From the NCBI GenBank assembly GCA_020632715.1, contig JACKFA010000010.1:332081-396080 (forward strand): DNA of 64,000 nucleotides, given 5' to 3'. The notes under the pieces were generated by a model. That model searched no databases, was not told the DNA's origin, and saw only the letters and a list, made by a program, of their open reading frames with translations. The first letter of the stretch is position 1, and each line of letters opens with the position of its first letter. Position numbers and translations under genes: made by a program. This document shows positions 53,035-61,125 of the stretch, one piece after another. The DNA is from Deltaproteobacteria bacterium. GTDB lineage: Bacteria > Myxococcota_A > UBA9042 > PHBI01.

Positions 53035-53532
53035 TCAGCGGGCCTTGGCGCCGGCGAAGAGGATCTCCTCGAGCGCGGCGTGGGGGGCGAGGTCGGCCTC
53101 GATCTCGGCGAGGAGGATGGCGAGCTGGGCGCGGCCGGGGGGGCCGTCGGCGCCGACGGGGAGGGCGTCGCGGAGCTCGGCGAGGAGGCGGTCGATGAGG
53201 ACGTGCTCGTGCTCCATGACGCGCATGGCGACGCCCACGTGGCCGCCGGCGGCGCGGAGCATCTGGAAGGCGACGCGCTCCTCCTTGACCATGTGCTGGG
53301 TGAGCTCCTCGTCGAAGAGGGCGAGCTTGTCGGCGAGGGCGCCGTCGATGGCGGCCGCGGCGGCGAGGGCGCGGAGCTCGCCGAGCTGGCGCCGGGCGGG
53401 GCCGTGGTAGCGGCTCAGGATGTGGTCGATGACCTCGCCGACGGGGCGGTCGATCCAGTCGGCGATCGCGTCCTCGACGGTGACGTGGGGGACGGGCGGT
53501 GGCGCGGCGGGCGTGACGAGCTTGGCGGTCAA
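53035..53532 (-). CDS. Hemerythrin-like (Ric/YtfE-type) di-iron protein
   Basis: 165 residues from a TTG at 53532, with GGAGGAGG about 10 nt upstream. The Pro-rich start is followed by VEDAIADWIDRPVGEVIDHILSRYHGPARRQL, where the His begins the di-iron site, then FDEELTQHMVKEERVAF, RVMEHEHVLIDRLL and LAPHAALEEILF with the other His/Glu ligands. This His/Glu set matches the repair-of-iron-centres family, which responds to nitrosative and oxidative stress. The usual N-terminal Cys domain is missing. Co-directional with the hydrolase. Confidence 0.82.
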   Translation of the reverse strand: MTAKLVTPAAPPPVPHVTVEDAIADWIDRPVGEVIDHILSRYHGPARRQLGELRALAAAAAIDGALADKLALFDEELTQHMVKEERVAFQMLRAAGGHVGVAMRVMEHEHVLIDRLLAELRDALPVGADGPPGRAQLAILLAEIEADLAPHAALEEILFAGAKAR

Positions 53533-53786
53533 GGGAGGCCTCCTCCGAGGAGCGGCTCCCCGGGTGTTCCCAGCATGCCCGCCGAGGGCGTCCGAGTCGA
53601 CCCCCGGGCGACGAATGTGTAACAATTCCATGGCAATGCGCGATATGGCGCAGGCCGCGCAGGTGTGGTGTGTGAAATGGCACATCGGGCTTTGCTCGGC
53701 ACGAGCTCCGAACGAATAGGCGTCACGCGCGCGTTCGCGAGGGCATGAAATTGACCGTGGCATGAATGATTGTCATGCTCTGGGCG
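53533..53786. other. Intergenic region with divergent promoters
   Basis: About 250 nt with lower GC. It separates the hemerythrin gene (minus) from the ATPase gene (plus). The half closer to the plus gene contains the repeated word at 53762-53776. No gene seen. Confidence 0.4.
53762..53776 (+). repeat. ATGAATGAnnGTCAT repeat, upstream of the ATPase gene
   Basis: ATGAATGATTGTCAT here and ATGAATGACGGTCAT at 55057-55071 (13 of 15 bases equal) flank the ATPase gene. The second is partly palindromic (ATGAC-G-GTCAT). They could be binding sites for one regulator or ends of a transferred unit. Confidence 0.4.
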
Positions 53787-55037
53787 ATGGAAAGCCTGAC
53801 TCCTTCCGTGCCGCCGTACCTGCCCCGGCTAGCGAGCCGCGCGCTGGCGCGCGACCTCGCCGCGTTCCCGGTCGCGGTGCTCACGGGCGCACGCCAGACG
53901 GGGAAGAGCACGCTCGCGGTCGAGAGCGACACGATCCCGAGTCGGACCTACCTCACGCTCGATGATCTGTCGGTGCGGGAGCAGGCGAGCAGGGCGCCGC
54001 TGGATCTCCTGGAGAGGGCGCCGCGGCTCACGATCGACGAAGCGCAGCGCGAGCCCGATCTGTTGCTCGCGCTGAAGGCGATCGTGGATCGGGAGCGGCC
54101 GCGGAGACCGGGCCGGTTCCTGGTCACGGGGTCGGCGAACCTGCTCCTGATGCGGTCGGTGGCGGACTCGCTGGCGGGGCGCGCTGGCTATCGCGTGCTG
54201 CACCCGATGACGCGCCGGGAGCAGCTCGGTCACGCGCGGGCGGGGCTCTGGGGGGAGCTGGTCGTGACGCCGGTGGCGCAGTGGCCGGAGCTGCTCGCGG
54301 CAGACGGGGTGGGCGACGCGGATTGGCGGGCGCTGGCGCGGCGTGGGGGCTTCCCGGTCCCGGCCCTCGAGCTCTCTGCCGAGGCGCGCGGGGCGTGGTT
54401 CGAGGGGTACGTCCGGACCTATCTCGAGCGCGATCTCCGCGACCTGGCGAACATCCAGAGCTTGCCGGACTTCAGGCGGCTGATGCGGGCGGTGGCGCTG
54501 CGTCAGGGGAGCCTGATGAACCAGAGCGAGGTCGCGCGTGACGTGGGCATGCCGCAGCCGACGGTGCACCGGCACCTCGGTCTGCTCGAGACGTCGCACC
54601 TGCTGGTGCGCCTCGAGCCGTACGCGGTGAACCGGACGAAGCGACTCATCAAGGCGCCGAAGCTCTACGTGGCTGACACGGGGCTGGCGCTCTCGTTGTC
54701 GGGCGGGGAGCCGACCGGGGCGCATCTCGAGAGCCTCGTGATCCATGACCTGCGGGCGTGGGCGGACGCCGAGCCGGCGCCGCGGCCCGAGGTGCTCTAC
54801 TGGCGCACGGCGTCGGGCCAGGAGGTGGACGCGGTCATCGAGCTCCAGGACGGTCGTTTGATGGCGGTGGAGGTGAAGGCGACGAGGACGCCGCGCCTGA
54901 AGGACGCGCGCCACCTGCGCGCCTTCCGCGACGAGTACGGGGACGCGGTGATCGGCGGCCTGCTGCTCCATGACGGCGCAGACACCTTCCGCCTCGAGGA
55001 CCGCGTCGTGGCGGCGCCGTGGTGGCGAGTCCTGTAG
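53787..55037 (+). CDS. AAA_14/DUF4143 ATPase
   Basis: 416 residues from the ATG at 53787; the ATGs at 53766 and 53775 add a few non-conserved residues. N-terminal ATPase: LARDLAAFPVAVLTGARQTGKSTLA with Walker A GARQTGKS (34-41), LTIDEAQREPDLL as Walker B with DEAQ, and LVTGSANLLLM as sensor. The C-terminal DUF4143 domain has EGYVRTYLERDLRDLANI, a winged-helix-like SEVARDVGMPQPTVHRHLGLLE, and VLYWRTASGQEVDAVIE (nuclease-like). Members are very abundant, sometimes mobile, ATPases of unclear role. Flanked by the repeat described above. Confidence 0.88.
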   Translation: MESLTPSVPPYLPRLASRALARDLAAFPVAVLTGARQTGKSTLAVESDTIPSRTYLTLDDLSVREQASRAPLDLLERAPRLTIDEAQREPDLLLALKAIVDRERPRRPGRFLVTGSANLLLMRSVADSLAGRAGYRVLHPMTRREQLGHARAGLWGELVVTPVAQWPELLAADGVGDADWRALARRGGFPVPALELSAEARGAWFEGYVRTYLERDLRDLANIQSLPDFRRLMRAVALRQGSLMNQSEVARDVGMPQPTVHRHLGLLETSHLLVRLEPYAVNRTKRLIKAPKLYVADTGLALSLSGGEPTGAHLESLVIHDLRAWADAEPAPRPEVLYWRTASGQEVDAVIELQDGRLMAVEVKATRTPRLKDARHLRAFRDEYGDAVIGGLLLHDGADTFRLEDRVVAAPWWRVL

Positions 55038-55056
55038 GTCAACAAGCCATCATCCA

Positions 55057-55071
55057 ATGAATGACGGTCAT
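55057..55071 (+). repeat. ATGAATGAnnGTCAT repeat, downstream of the ATPase gene
   Basis: ATGAATGACGGTCAT, 20 nt after the ATPase stop and about 95 nt before the next gene. See the upstream copy at 53762-53776. Confidence 0.4.
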
Positions 55072-55150
55072 CCGCACGCTGCATGGCCACCGCACTTGCA
55101 TCCGCAAGTAGACTGAGGGATCGTCGTCCGGACCCCTGAAAGCACGTGCC

Positions 55151-56098
55151 ATGGCGTGTCGCGTCCCATTGGTCCCGCTACTCTTCGCACTGGCCGTGCC
55201 AGCGCCGGCGGCGTGCGGCCCCGGCCCGGACGAGGCCGCGACGATGCAGGACGACACGATGTCGGCGCGCGACGGGGCGCTACCGGACACGGGTGAGCGC
55301 GAGGTGTGGACGCCGGAGCCGGACACCTTCGACCCGGCGGTGGCATGCCCGGGCGGTTGTGGGCACCTCGACGCTCCCTGCGCGCGTGGCGAATGCACGC
55401 TGACCGGATGCGTCGCGGCCGCTACCGTCAACCGGGCCTGTGACGACGGCGATCCCTGCACGAGGTGGGATAAGTGCCACGGCGACGCGAGCTGCTCCGG
55501 CACCGCGGGTTGCTATGACGGCGACCCCACGACCGACGACCTCTGCGGCCCCGACGGCTGCGAGCATCCAAAGCTCGCGTCCGAGCGCGACCTCGAGAAC
55601 GATCCCGAACACTGTGGCGCCGAGCACCAGATCTGCCCCGGCGGGGCCGACGCCCTATGCGTCGGCGGTCACTGTGCGCGCTGCGTTGCGGAGGCGACAT
55701 TCGGCCCGGCCGGCGGCGTGATCTGCCCGTCGATGCCGGCGGGCGTCGTCAGAGCCTGCTTCAGTGGCACCATGCGCTCCGTGCCCGCCCACCTCGCGGC
55801 CTATCTCCGTTGGGACGTCGGTGATGACGTGAAGTCGGAGTGCGTCGTCACCCCGGACTGTGCCCCTCCTGGAGAGCGATATTGCGGCGCCCCGCCGGGC
55901 TGCCGCTATGTGTTCGACGGCGGTCAGGGCGACGCGTGGGCGCCGGTGAGAGGGGAGATCCTGCTCTGGGAGCCCGGGACGGTCACCCCGCACCTCTACA
56001 CCTCCTACGCCGATGACTCCGGATTCGAGACGACCATGACCGGGAGGCTCGTCGTCGAGTCTCCCGCAGCGGGAGGAACGTCGTGCGACGAGCCATGA
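55151..56098 (+). CDS. Cys-rich surface lipoprotein
   Basis: 315 residues, signal with lipobox PAAC (Cys22), acidic linker (DEAATMQDDTM, DGALPDTGEREVW), then a Cys-rich domain: CPGGCGHLDAPCARGECTLTGC, CDDGDPCTRWDKCHGDASC, GCYDGDPTTDDLCGPDGC, with about 20 Cys to residue 180. This matches small disulfide repeats seen in myxobacterial surface proteins. A C-terminal beta region follows (LLWEPGTVTPHLYTSYADDSG). It leads an overlapping three-gene unit. Likely displayed outside the cell. Confidence 0.7.
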   Translation: MACRVPLVPLLFALAVPAPAACGPGPDEAATMQDDTMSARDGALPDTGEREVWTPEPDTFDPAVACPGGCGHLDAPCARGECTLTGCVAAATVNRACDDGDPCTRWDKCHGDASCSGTAGCYDGDPTTDDLCGPDGCEHPKLASERDLENDPEHCGAEHQICPGGADALCVGGHCARCVAEATFGPAGGVICPSMPAGVVRACFSGTMRSVPAHLAAYLRWDVGDDVKSECVVTPDCAPPGERYCGAPPGCRYVFDGGQGDAWAPVRGEILLWEPGTVTPHLYTSYADDSGFETTMTGRLVVESPAAGGTSCDEP

Positions 56099-56442
56099 TC
56101 TCTGCAGGCGTCGCTCTGCTTCTGACGACGTTGGTCGCCTGCTCCCAGGAGCAGCTCGGCGACGTCGCCTGGGCATGCAGGACCTCTGCCGACTGCGGTG
56201 CCGGGGCGCGGTGCGCCGACGGCCTCTGTGAGCGGCTCGCGGGCGGTGAGTCTGCCTCGACTTGTCCGATTCGCGTCGGCGCCGGCCGCGTCGCGATCGA
56301 CCTACAGCGCGGAGACCACGGTGACTCCTTGGTGCTTCGCGTCGATGGCGGGCCGCCGCAGAGCTTCCTCCTCCCGGATGGGGTGAAGGCCGCGAACCTC
56401 GCGACCTGCTGCCAACACCCCTGCTGCGAGGGCGCGCCATGA
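56083..56442 (+). CDS. Small Cys-rich lipoprotein
   Basis: 119 residues, GTG start with GGAGGA 7 nt upstream. MRRAMISAGVALLLTTLVAC: lipobox Cys20, then CRTSADCGAGARCADGLC, a compact four-Cys motif, and a C-terminal domain ending CCQHPCCEGAP. Its start lies within the previous gene and its stop overlaps the next ATG by ATGA. Confidence 0.65.
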   Translation: MRRAMISAGVALLLTTLVACSQEQLGDVAWACRTSADCGAGARCADGLCERLAGGESASTCPIRVGAGRVAIDLQRGDHGDSLVLRVDGGPPQSFLLPDGVKAANLATCCQHPCCEGAP

Positions 56443-59400
56443 TCATGGCGGCCGCGGCCGCGCTCCTGGTCCTCGCGTCGCCCGGGGCGTCGAGCTGGCC
56501 GGACCCTTTCCCGAGCGCCGTCCGGGGTGAGCTCGCCGTCGGGATCGGCGACGTCGACGGCGACGGCTTCGGCGACCTCCTCGTCGCCGACCCCGACGCG
56601 GACGACGGGCGCGGCGCCGCGAGGGTGTGCTTCGGGAACGAGCACGGCGTGACCGCGACCTGCGCTGGCGAGACGGTCGGCTCGGTGGCCGACGCGCGCT
56701 GGGGGAGCACCATCGCGGCGCTCGGCGATGTCGATGGCGACGAGGTCCCCGACTGGCTCGTCGGCTCGCCCTCCGGGGATCCCACGGGTGGCGGCCGAGG
56801 CGCGGCGCTCATCTACTTCGGACCGATCTCTCGAGATGCGACGGGAGCTCATCGTGCGCCCTTCGCGCTCCCTGCGGAGCCGGGTACGATGCTCGGCGCT
56901 GGCGCTGCCGCGGCGGGCGACGTGGACCACGACGGCTACGCGGACGTCCTCGTCAGCGACGCGAGCGGGCGCGTCCGTCTCTATCGGGGCGGGGCTCCGA
57001 CCCCGCAGGCGCTCGTCCTCTGGAGCGAGAGCGCCGAAGGGCACCTCGACGGTTTCGGTACAGCCGGCGATCTCGACGGTGACGGCTACGGTGACGTCTG
57101 GATCGCGCGGGACGGCGTCGTGCGACAATACCGCGGGGGGCCGACGGCGCCTTGGCTGTCGACGGTGGCGACCGAGGTCTTGATGAGCGGGCCGGTCGCG
57201 TGGGTCGGCGACGTCGATGGGGAGGGCAGGTCCCGGGTCATGTCGATGCCGGACGCCGCGGAGCTCGTCGGCGTCGGCGACATGAACGCCGACGGTTTCG
57301 CGGACGCCGTGGCGCTCCGTGATGCCGGCGTCACGATCTATCTCGGGGGCCCTGACGGGCTGCGGGAGGTGCGCACCTTGCCGGGCCAGTGGGCTCGCGT
57401 AGCGGCGGCCGGAGACGTCGACAACGACGGTTTCGCCGACGTCATCGTGGCGCAGGGCTGGACGGTGAACGTGATTCACGGTCGCGGCACCATGCCTTCC
57501 GAGGATTCGTCGCAGTGGGAGAAGCTCGGCACGATCGCGTCGTTCGCGAGTGCCGCCCAGGGGCCGACCGTTGTCGCTGGGATCGGTGACCACGATAGCG
57601 ACGGCCTCGACGACGTCGCGGTGACAGGGGGCGACCCGCACGCCAAGGGAAAGATCTGCGTCGTCACCGGCTCCAAGAGGGACTGTGTCGAGGGACACGA
57701 CGGTGACGCGTTGTCTCGCGTCATCGGCGCTGGTGACCTCGACGGGGACGGAGAGGTCGACCTCGTGGTCGCGTCGCCCGACCGGAGAACGGCGGAGGGT
57801 GACCCCGTGAGGAGCAAAGTCGAGTTCATCTTGCATCGGCGGGCCGGTGCGCCGGTGATAGGGCCGCAGATATTCACGGGCGACGCGGACGGCGACCGGT
57901 TCGGGGAGAGTCTCGCGGCGCTCGGTGACGTCAACGGGGACGGGTACGCCGACGTCGGCGTCGGCGCGCCCGGCGGCGATCCGCCCTACGTCGTCATCTA
58001 CGCGGGACACATCGACGGCGTGCGTGAGCTGACGCGGCTCGTGATCGACCCGACGGGCGCCGACGAGGCGGGGTGGGTCGGCGGGCCGGGTGACCTCGAC
58101 GCCGACGGGCTCTCGGACATCGTGATCGGGGCACCCGGGATCGGGCGCGCGTTCATCCGCTGGGGGCGGGAGGGTGCGGCGCCGGCGACCACGTCCTCGC
58201 AGGTGCTCTGGCCCTACTCATCCCAGGTCGCGGTCCCCGAGCCCGATCCGGCGCTCCGTCTGGGGACCCCGGTGACGGGCCTCGCTCCGGCGTTCGGCGG
58301 GGAGCGCGCGCGCCTGCTCGTGGCGGGGAGCGGCTGCACGAGGTCCGTGTGGTCTGATACGACGTCCCCCACACCGGCGTGGGGGCGCGTCGCGTGTTGG
58401 CCTCGCATGGATCGCACGGGGCCCGAGGACTACGGCCTCTACGGCGGCTTCACGCTCGACGAAGCAGACGGGTGCTACGGCTGGACGGTCGCGGGAGCCG
58501 GTGACGTCGACGGCGACGGCCTCCCCGACATGGTCGTCGGCGCGCCCTACAGCTCCTTCGGCGATAGTCCACGGACGGGGCGAGTCTGGATCTACCGCGG
58601 GAGCGAGACCGCGTGTCCGGCGAGTCAACCCGCGTGGAGCGTCGCGGGTCGTTCCGCGTGGGTCAGGTTCGGGTCCTCGGTGGCCGGCGTCGGCGACGTC
58701 GACGGCGATGGCTTCGCTGACGTGGCGGTCGTCGAGGAGAACAACCAGGGACAGCTCCAGCTCCTGTGGGGCAACAGCCAGTTCGGGCGCTCCTTCGCGA
58801 CGCAGATCCGACCGTGGCGTGTCGTCGGCGACCGCGTGCAGGTGCCGCCGGGAGGGCTCACCGGGCTACCTGGCGACATGACCCCTGGCCAAGCGGCCGA
58901 CCCTCGCCGGAGCGTCATCATGACCGGGGTGGGGCGGTCGCCGTTCGGGCCCGCGGAGTTGAGGCTCGAGGTGGAGGTCAAGCCGTGGAACGTGCCGTTC
59001 GATGGGCTCGGTCTCGTCGAGCCTCCGTGGAAATGGGTCGCCGACAAGGCAGGGGGCACTCTGACCGCGGAGGTCGGCGACCTCCTGCCAGGGCGGGCCT
59101 ACCGGTGGCGGGCGCGCGTCGCGCACCGGCTCTCGGCCGCGCCGCTCCAGGGGGCAGGGCACTGGACCGTCGGCGGTCACCCGATGACGGCGTCCGGCAT
59201 CCACTTCAGGACCCTCGAGGACCAGCCGCCCGTCGCGCTTCGGCGGCGCCTCGTGGTCAGTGAGAACGGCGCCGTGCAGCTGGGCCCGGCTGGTCTCCTC
59301 ACGCCAGCGGCGGACGGCCCCGTGACGCCGACGGACGCGGTGACGGACCCGGACGATCGCGTCGAGACGCTGGTGGTCTTGTCCTACAAGCAACCGGGGC

Positions 59401-59729
59401 GCGGCGTGGTGACGGCGTTCGGAGAGGGGCGCCTCGAGTACCGACCCATCCCGGACACGTGGGGGCCAGACCACTTCGAGTACCAGGTCTGTGACCCCTG
59501 GGGGGGATGCTCCTGGGGAGACGTGGACGTCGAGGTGACTCCCGAGCACTGCCCGGGAGCGACGGTCGAGCGCTGCGAGGCGGGAGACTTCTTCGTCGTC
59601 ATCGAGATGGAGGACGGCTCGCTCAGGAGCGCGCGCTGCTACATCGACGCAGAGGGCGTGCCGCAGTGCATCAAGGACGTGTCGGGGCGCGTGTTGCTCG
59701 GGCCGCCGGCCTGCGGTCTCGACGAGTGA
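56439..59729 (+). CDS. Large FG-GAP/VCBS repeat surface protein
   Basis: 1096 residues. A weak signal (AAAAALLVLASPGASS) is followed by at least ten FG-GAP/VCBS-like repeats with calcium-binding loops DVDGDGFGDL, DLDGDGYGDVW, DVNGDGYADVGVGAPGG, DLDADGLSDIVIGAPG. These form a seven-bladed integrin-like propeller or two. From about residue 825 there is a fibronectin-like stretch (LRLEVEVKPWNVPF) and about 925-1030 a cadherin/Big-like stretch (FEYQVCDPWGGC). Overlaps the lipoprotein gene by ATGA. Probably an adhesin or matrix-binding surface protein. Confidence 0.85.
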   Translation: MIMAAAAALLVLASPGASSWPDPFPSAVRGELAVGIGDVDGDGFGDLLVADPDADDGRGAARVCFGNEHGVTATCAGETVGSVADARWGSTIAALGDVDGDEVPDWLVGSPSGDPTGGGRGAALIYFGPISRDATGAHRAPFALPAEPGTMLGAGAAAAGDVDHDGYADVLVSDASGRVRLYRGGAPTPQALVLWSESAEGHLDGFGTAGDLDGDGYGDVWIARDGVVRQYRGGPTAPWLSTVATEVLMSGPVAWVGDVDGEGRSRVMSMPDAAELVGVGDMNADGFADAVALRDAGVTIYLGGPDGLREVRTLPGQWARVAAAGDVDNDGFADVIVAQGWTVNVIHGRGTMPSEDSSQWEKLGTIASFASAAQGPTVVAGIGDHDSDGLDDVAVTGGDPHAKGKICVVTGSKRDCVEGHDGDALSRVIGAGDLDGDGEVDLVVASPDRRTAEGDPVRSKVEFILHRRAGAPVIGPQIFTGDADGDRFGESLAALGDVNGDGYADVGVGAPGGDPPYVVIYAGHIDGVRELTRLVIDPTGADEAGWVGGPGDLDADGLSDIVIGAPGIGRAFIRWGREGAAPATTSSQVLWPYSSQVAVPEPDPALRLGTPVTGLAPAFGGERARLLVAGSGCTRSVWSDTTSPTPAWGRVACWPRMDRTGPEDYGLYGGFTLDEADGCYGWTVAGAGDVDGDGLPDMVVGAPYSSFGDSPRTGRVWIYRGSETACPASQPAWSVAGRSAWVRFGSSVAGVGDVDGDGFADVAVVEENNQGQLQLLWGNSQFGRSFATQIRPWRVVGDRVQVPPGGLTGLPGDMTPGQAADPRRSVIMTGVGRSPFGPAELRLEVEVKPWNVPFDGLGLVEPPWKWVADKAGGTLTAEVGDLLPGRAYRWRARVAHRLSAAPLQGAGHWTVGGHPMTASGIHFRTLEDQPPVALRRRLVVSENGAVQLGPAGLLTPAADGPVTPTDAVTDPDDRVETLVVLSYKQPGRGVVTAFGEGRLEYRPIPDTWGPDHFEYQVCDPWGGCSWGDVDVEVTPEHCPGATVERCEAGDFFVVIEMEDGSLRSARCYIDAEGVPQCIKDVSGRVLLGPPACGLDE

Positions 59730-59734
59730 GGTGG

Positions 59735-60961
59735 TCACTCGGGGCACTGCATCTCGATGCCGGACGCGGGGTCCGTGGCGATGAAGGCGGAGGTGGTGTT
59801 GATGAAGAGGCCGGCGGAGATGCGGTCTTTGACGCCGTCGCCGTCGGAGTCGATCGTGGGCTCGAAGAGGCTGAGGACACCGGCGCAGACCTGCTGGTCG
59901 GTCATCGCGCCGCAGAACGCGTCCTGACAATCGGCCCCTGGTAGCGGGGCGTTGCAGCCGCCGGTCTCGACGTCGATGGCTTCCTGCCCATTCGGGAAGG
60001 TCGCGCAGTCGCATGACCAGTGCACCTCGTTGTTCAGGGTGCGGAAGAGGGCCTTGGGGTCGATGAGTCCTCCGAGCGTGGCCTCGATCTTCAAGCCGTG
60101 GCCGTTGGGGCCGAGTTCGACCGTGCCGTCGAAGAGGAAGTTCTCGAAGGGGAGCTCGACGACGCCGGCGCTGTCGGAGATGGCGAAGTAGAAGGCGAAG
60201 GCGCCCTGGTCCATCAGGAGGTGACCGTCCTCGATGCGGCCCTCGAGATGGAGGCGGGGGATCCGCGTGTCGGGCAGCCAGGAGCGCTGCTTGACGATGA
60301 AGCTCCCGGTGCCGCTCTCGGTCGGCTTCTGCTGGGCCAGGTTGTAGTCGGGCAGGGACTCGTAGACGAGGATCTCGACGTGGTCGTCGTTCACGAGGTC
60401 GTCGAGGCCGCGGAAGTCGTAGAGGAGGTTGAAGTCACCGTGGCGGATCTGCTCGTCGAAATAGGGGTTGATGTCGACGAGGGCGGTCCGGAGGTTGCGG
60501 AACACGGTGCCGAGCTGGTCGTCGACGACGCCGTCGCCGTCGAAGTCGACGCAGCAGGTGTCGACGCGCTGACCGGTGACGGGATCGGTCTCGTCGGACT
60601 GGTCCCCGACGTGGAGCTGGCTCTGGATACTGATGCGCTCGCCGAAGGGCCAGTCGCAGAGCGACTCAACGGTGACGCAGGCGCCCTCGACGCAGACGCC
60701 GTGCTCGCCGCACTCCTCGCGCGTCGGCTCGGGGTAGGCGCAGGTCTGGCCGTCGTCTCCGGCGCAGGTCCCCTGAGGGGCTAGCACCAGGCTCGCCGTG
60801 AGGTCGTCGGAGCAGCGTCGCTCCGCCGCGCGGACGCAGGTCGCGTCGGTGCAGACGGCGGCGTTGTCGGCTGGCCCGTCGTCGCACGACAGGAGCGCGG
60901 CCGCGGAGACGAGAACGCTCAAAGCAAGGGCGTGGCGCACCGAACACGTGCCGACGTTCAT
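59735..60961 (-). CDS. Surface lipoprotein with calcium-loop motifs
   Basis: 408 residues, ATG at 60961. Signal with lipobox LLSC (Cys25), Cys-rich N-terminus (about eight Cys to residue 100) and two thrombospondin-3/EF-hand-like loops, DFDGDGVVDDQLG and DSDGDGVKDRIS. The middle (HGDFNLLYDFRGLDDLVNDD, FAFYFAISDSAG) is beta-rich. The Cys-cluster and calcium-loop style agrees with other surface proteins in this region. Convergent with the FG-GAP gene, 5 nt between stops. Confidence 0.7.
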   Translation of the reverse strand: MNVGTCSVRHALALSVLVSAAALLSCDDGPADNAAVCTDATCVRAAERRCSDDLTASLVLAPQGTCAGDDGQTCAYPEPTREECGEHGVCVEGACVTVESLCDWPFGERISIQSQLHVGDQSDETDPVTGQRVDTCCVDFDGDGVVDDQLGTVFRNLRTALVDINPYFDEQIRHGDFNLLYDFRGLDDLVNDDHVEILVYESLPDYNLAQQKPTESGTGSFIVKQRSWLPDTRIPRLHLEGRIEDGHLLMDQGAFAFYFAISDSAGVVELPFENFLFDGTVELGPNGHGLKIEATLGGLIDPKALFRTLNNEVHWSCDCATFPNGQEAIDVETGGCNAPLPGADCQDAFCGAMTDQQVCAGVLSLFEPTIDSDGDGVKDRISAGLFINTTSAFIATDPASGIEMQCPE

Positions 60962-61125
60962 GAGGCCTCGATGGGGTAGTTGTGAAGCCACTCGACGGTG
61001 CGCCGGCTCCCGTCCTGCCGTCAACTCGACTCCTGGGGTTCCTTGCTTTGAGCCTGGATTGATCTAAAGGCTTGGCGTCAGGCGGCCGACCCTCGTCCAC
61101 GTCGCAACCGCTGCAGGGAGGCTCC

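Noticed and set aside
53670..53710. Second sigma-54-like site, TGGCAC followed by TTTGCTC
   Set aside because: The spacing between the two elements is several bases too long for a -24/-12 promoter.
53533..53726. Small minus-strand ORF and an N-terminal extension of the hemerythrin protein
   Set aside because: The extension is unlike the family and lacks a start signal; the TTG with GGAGGAGG fits the domain boundary.
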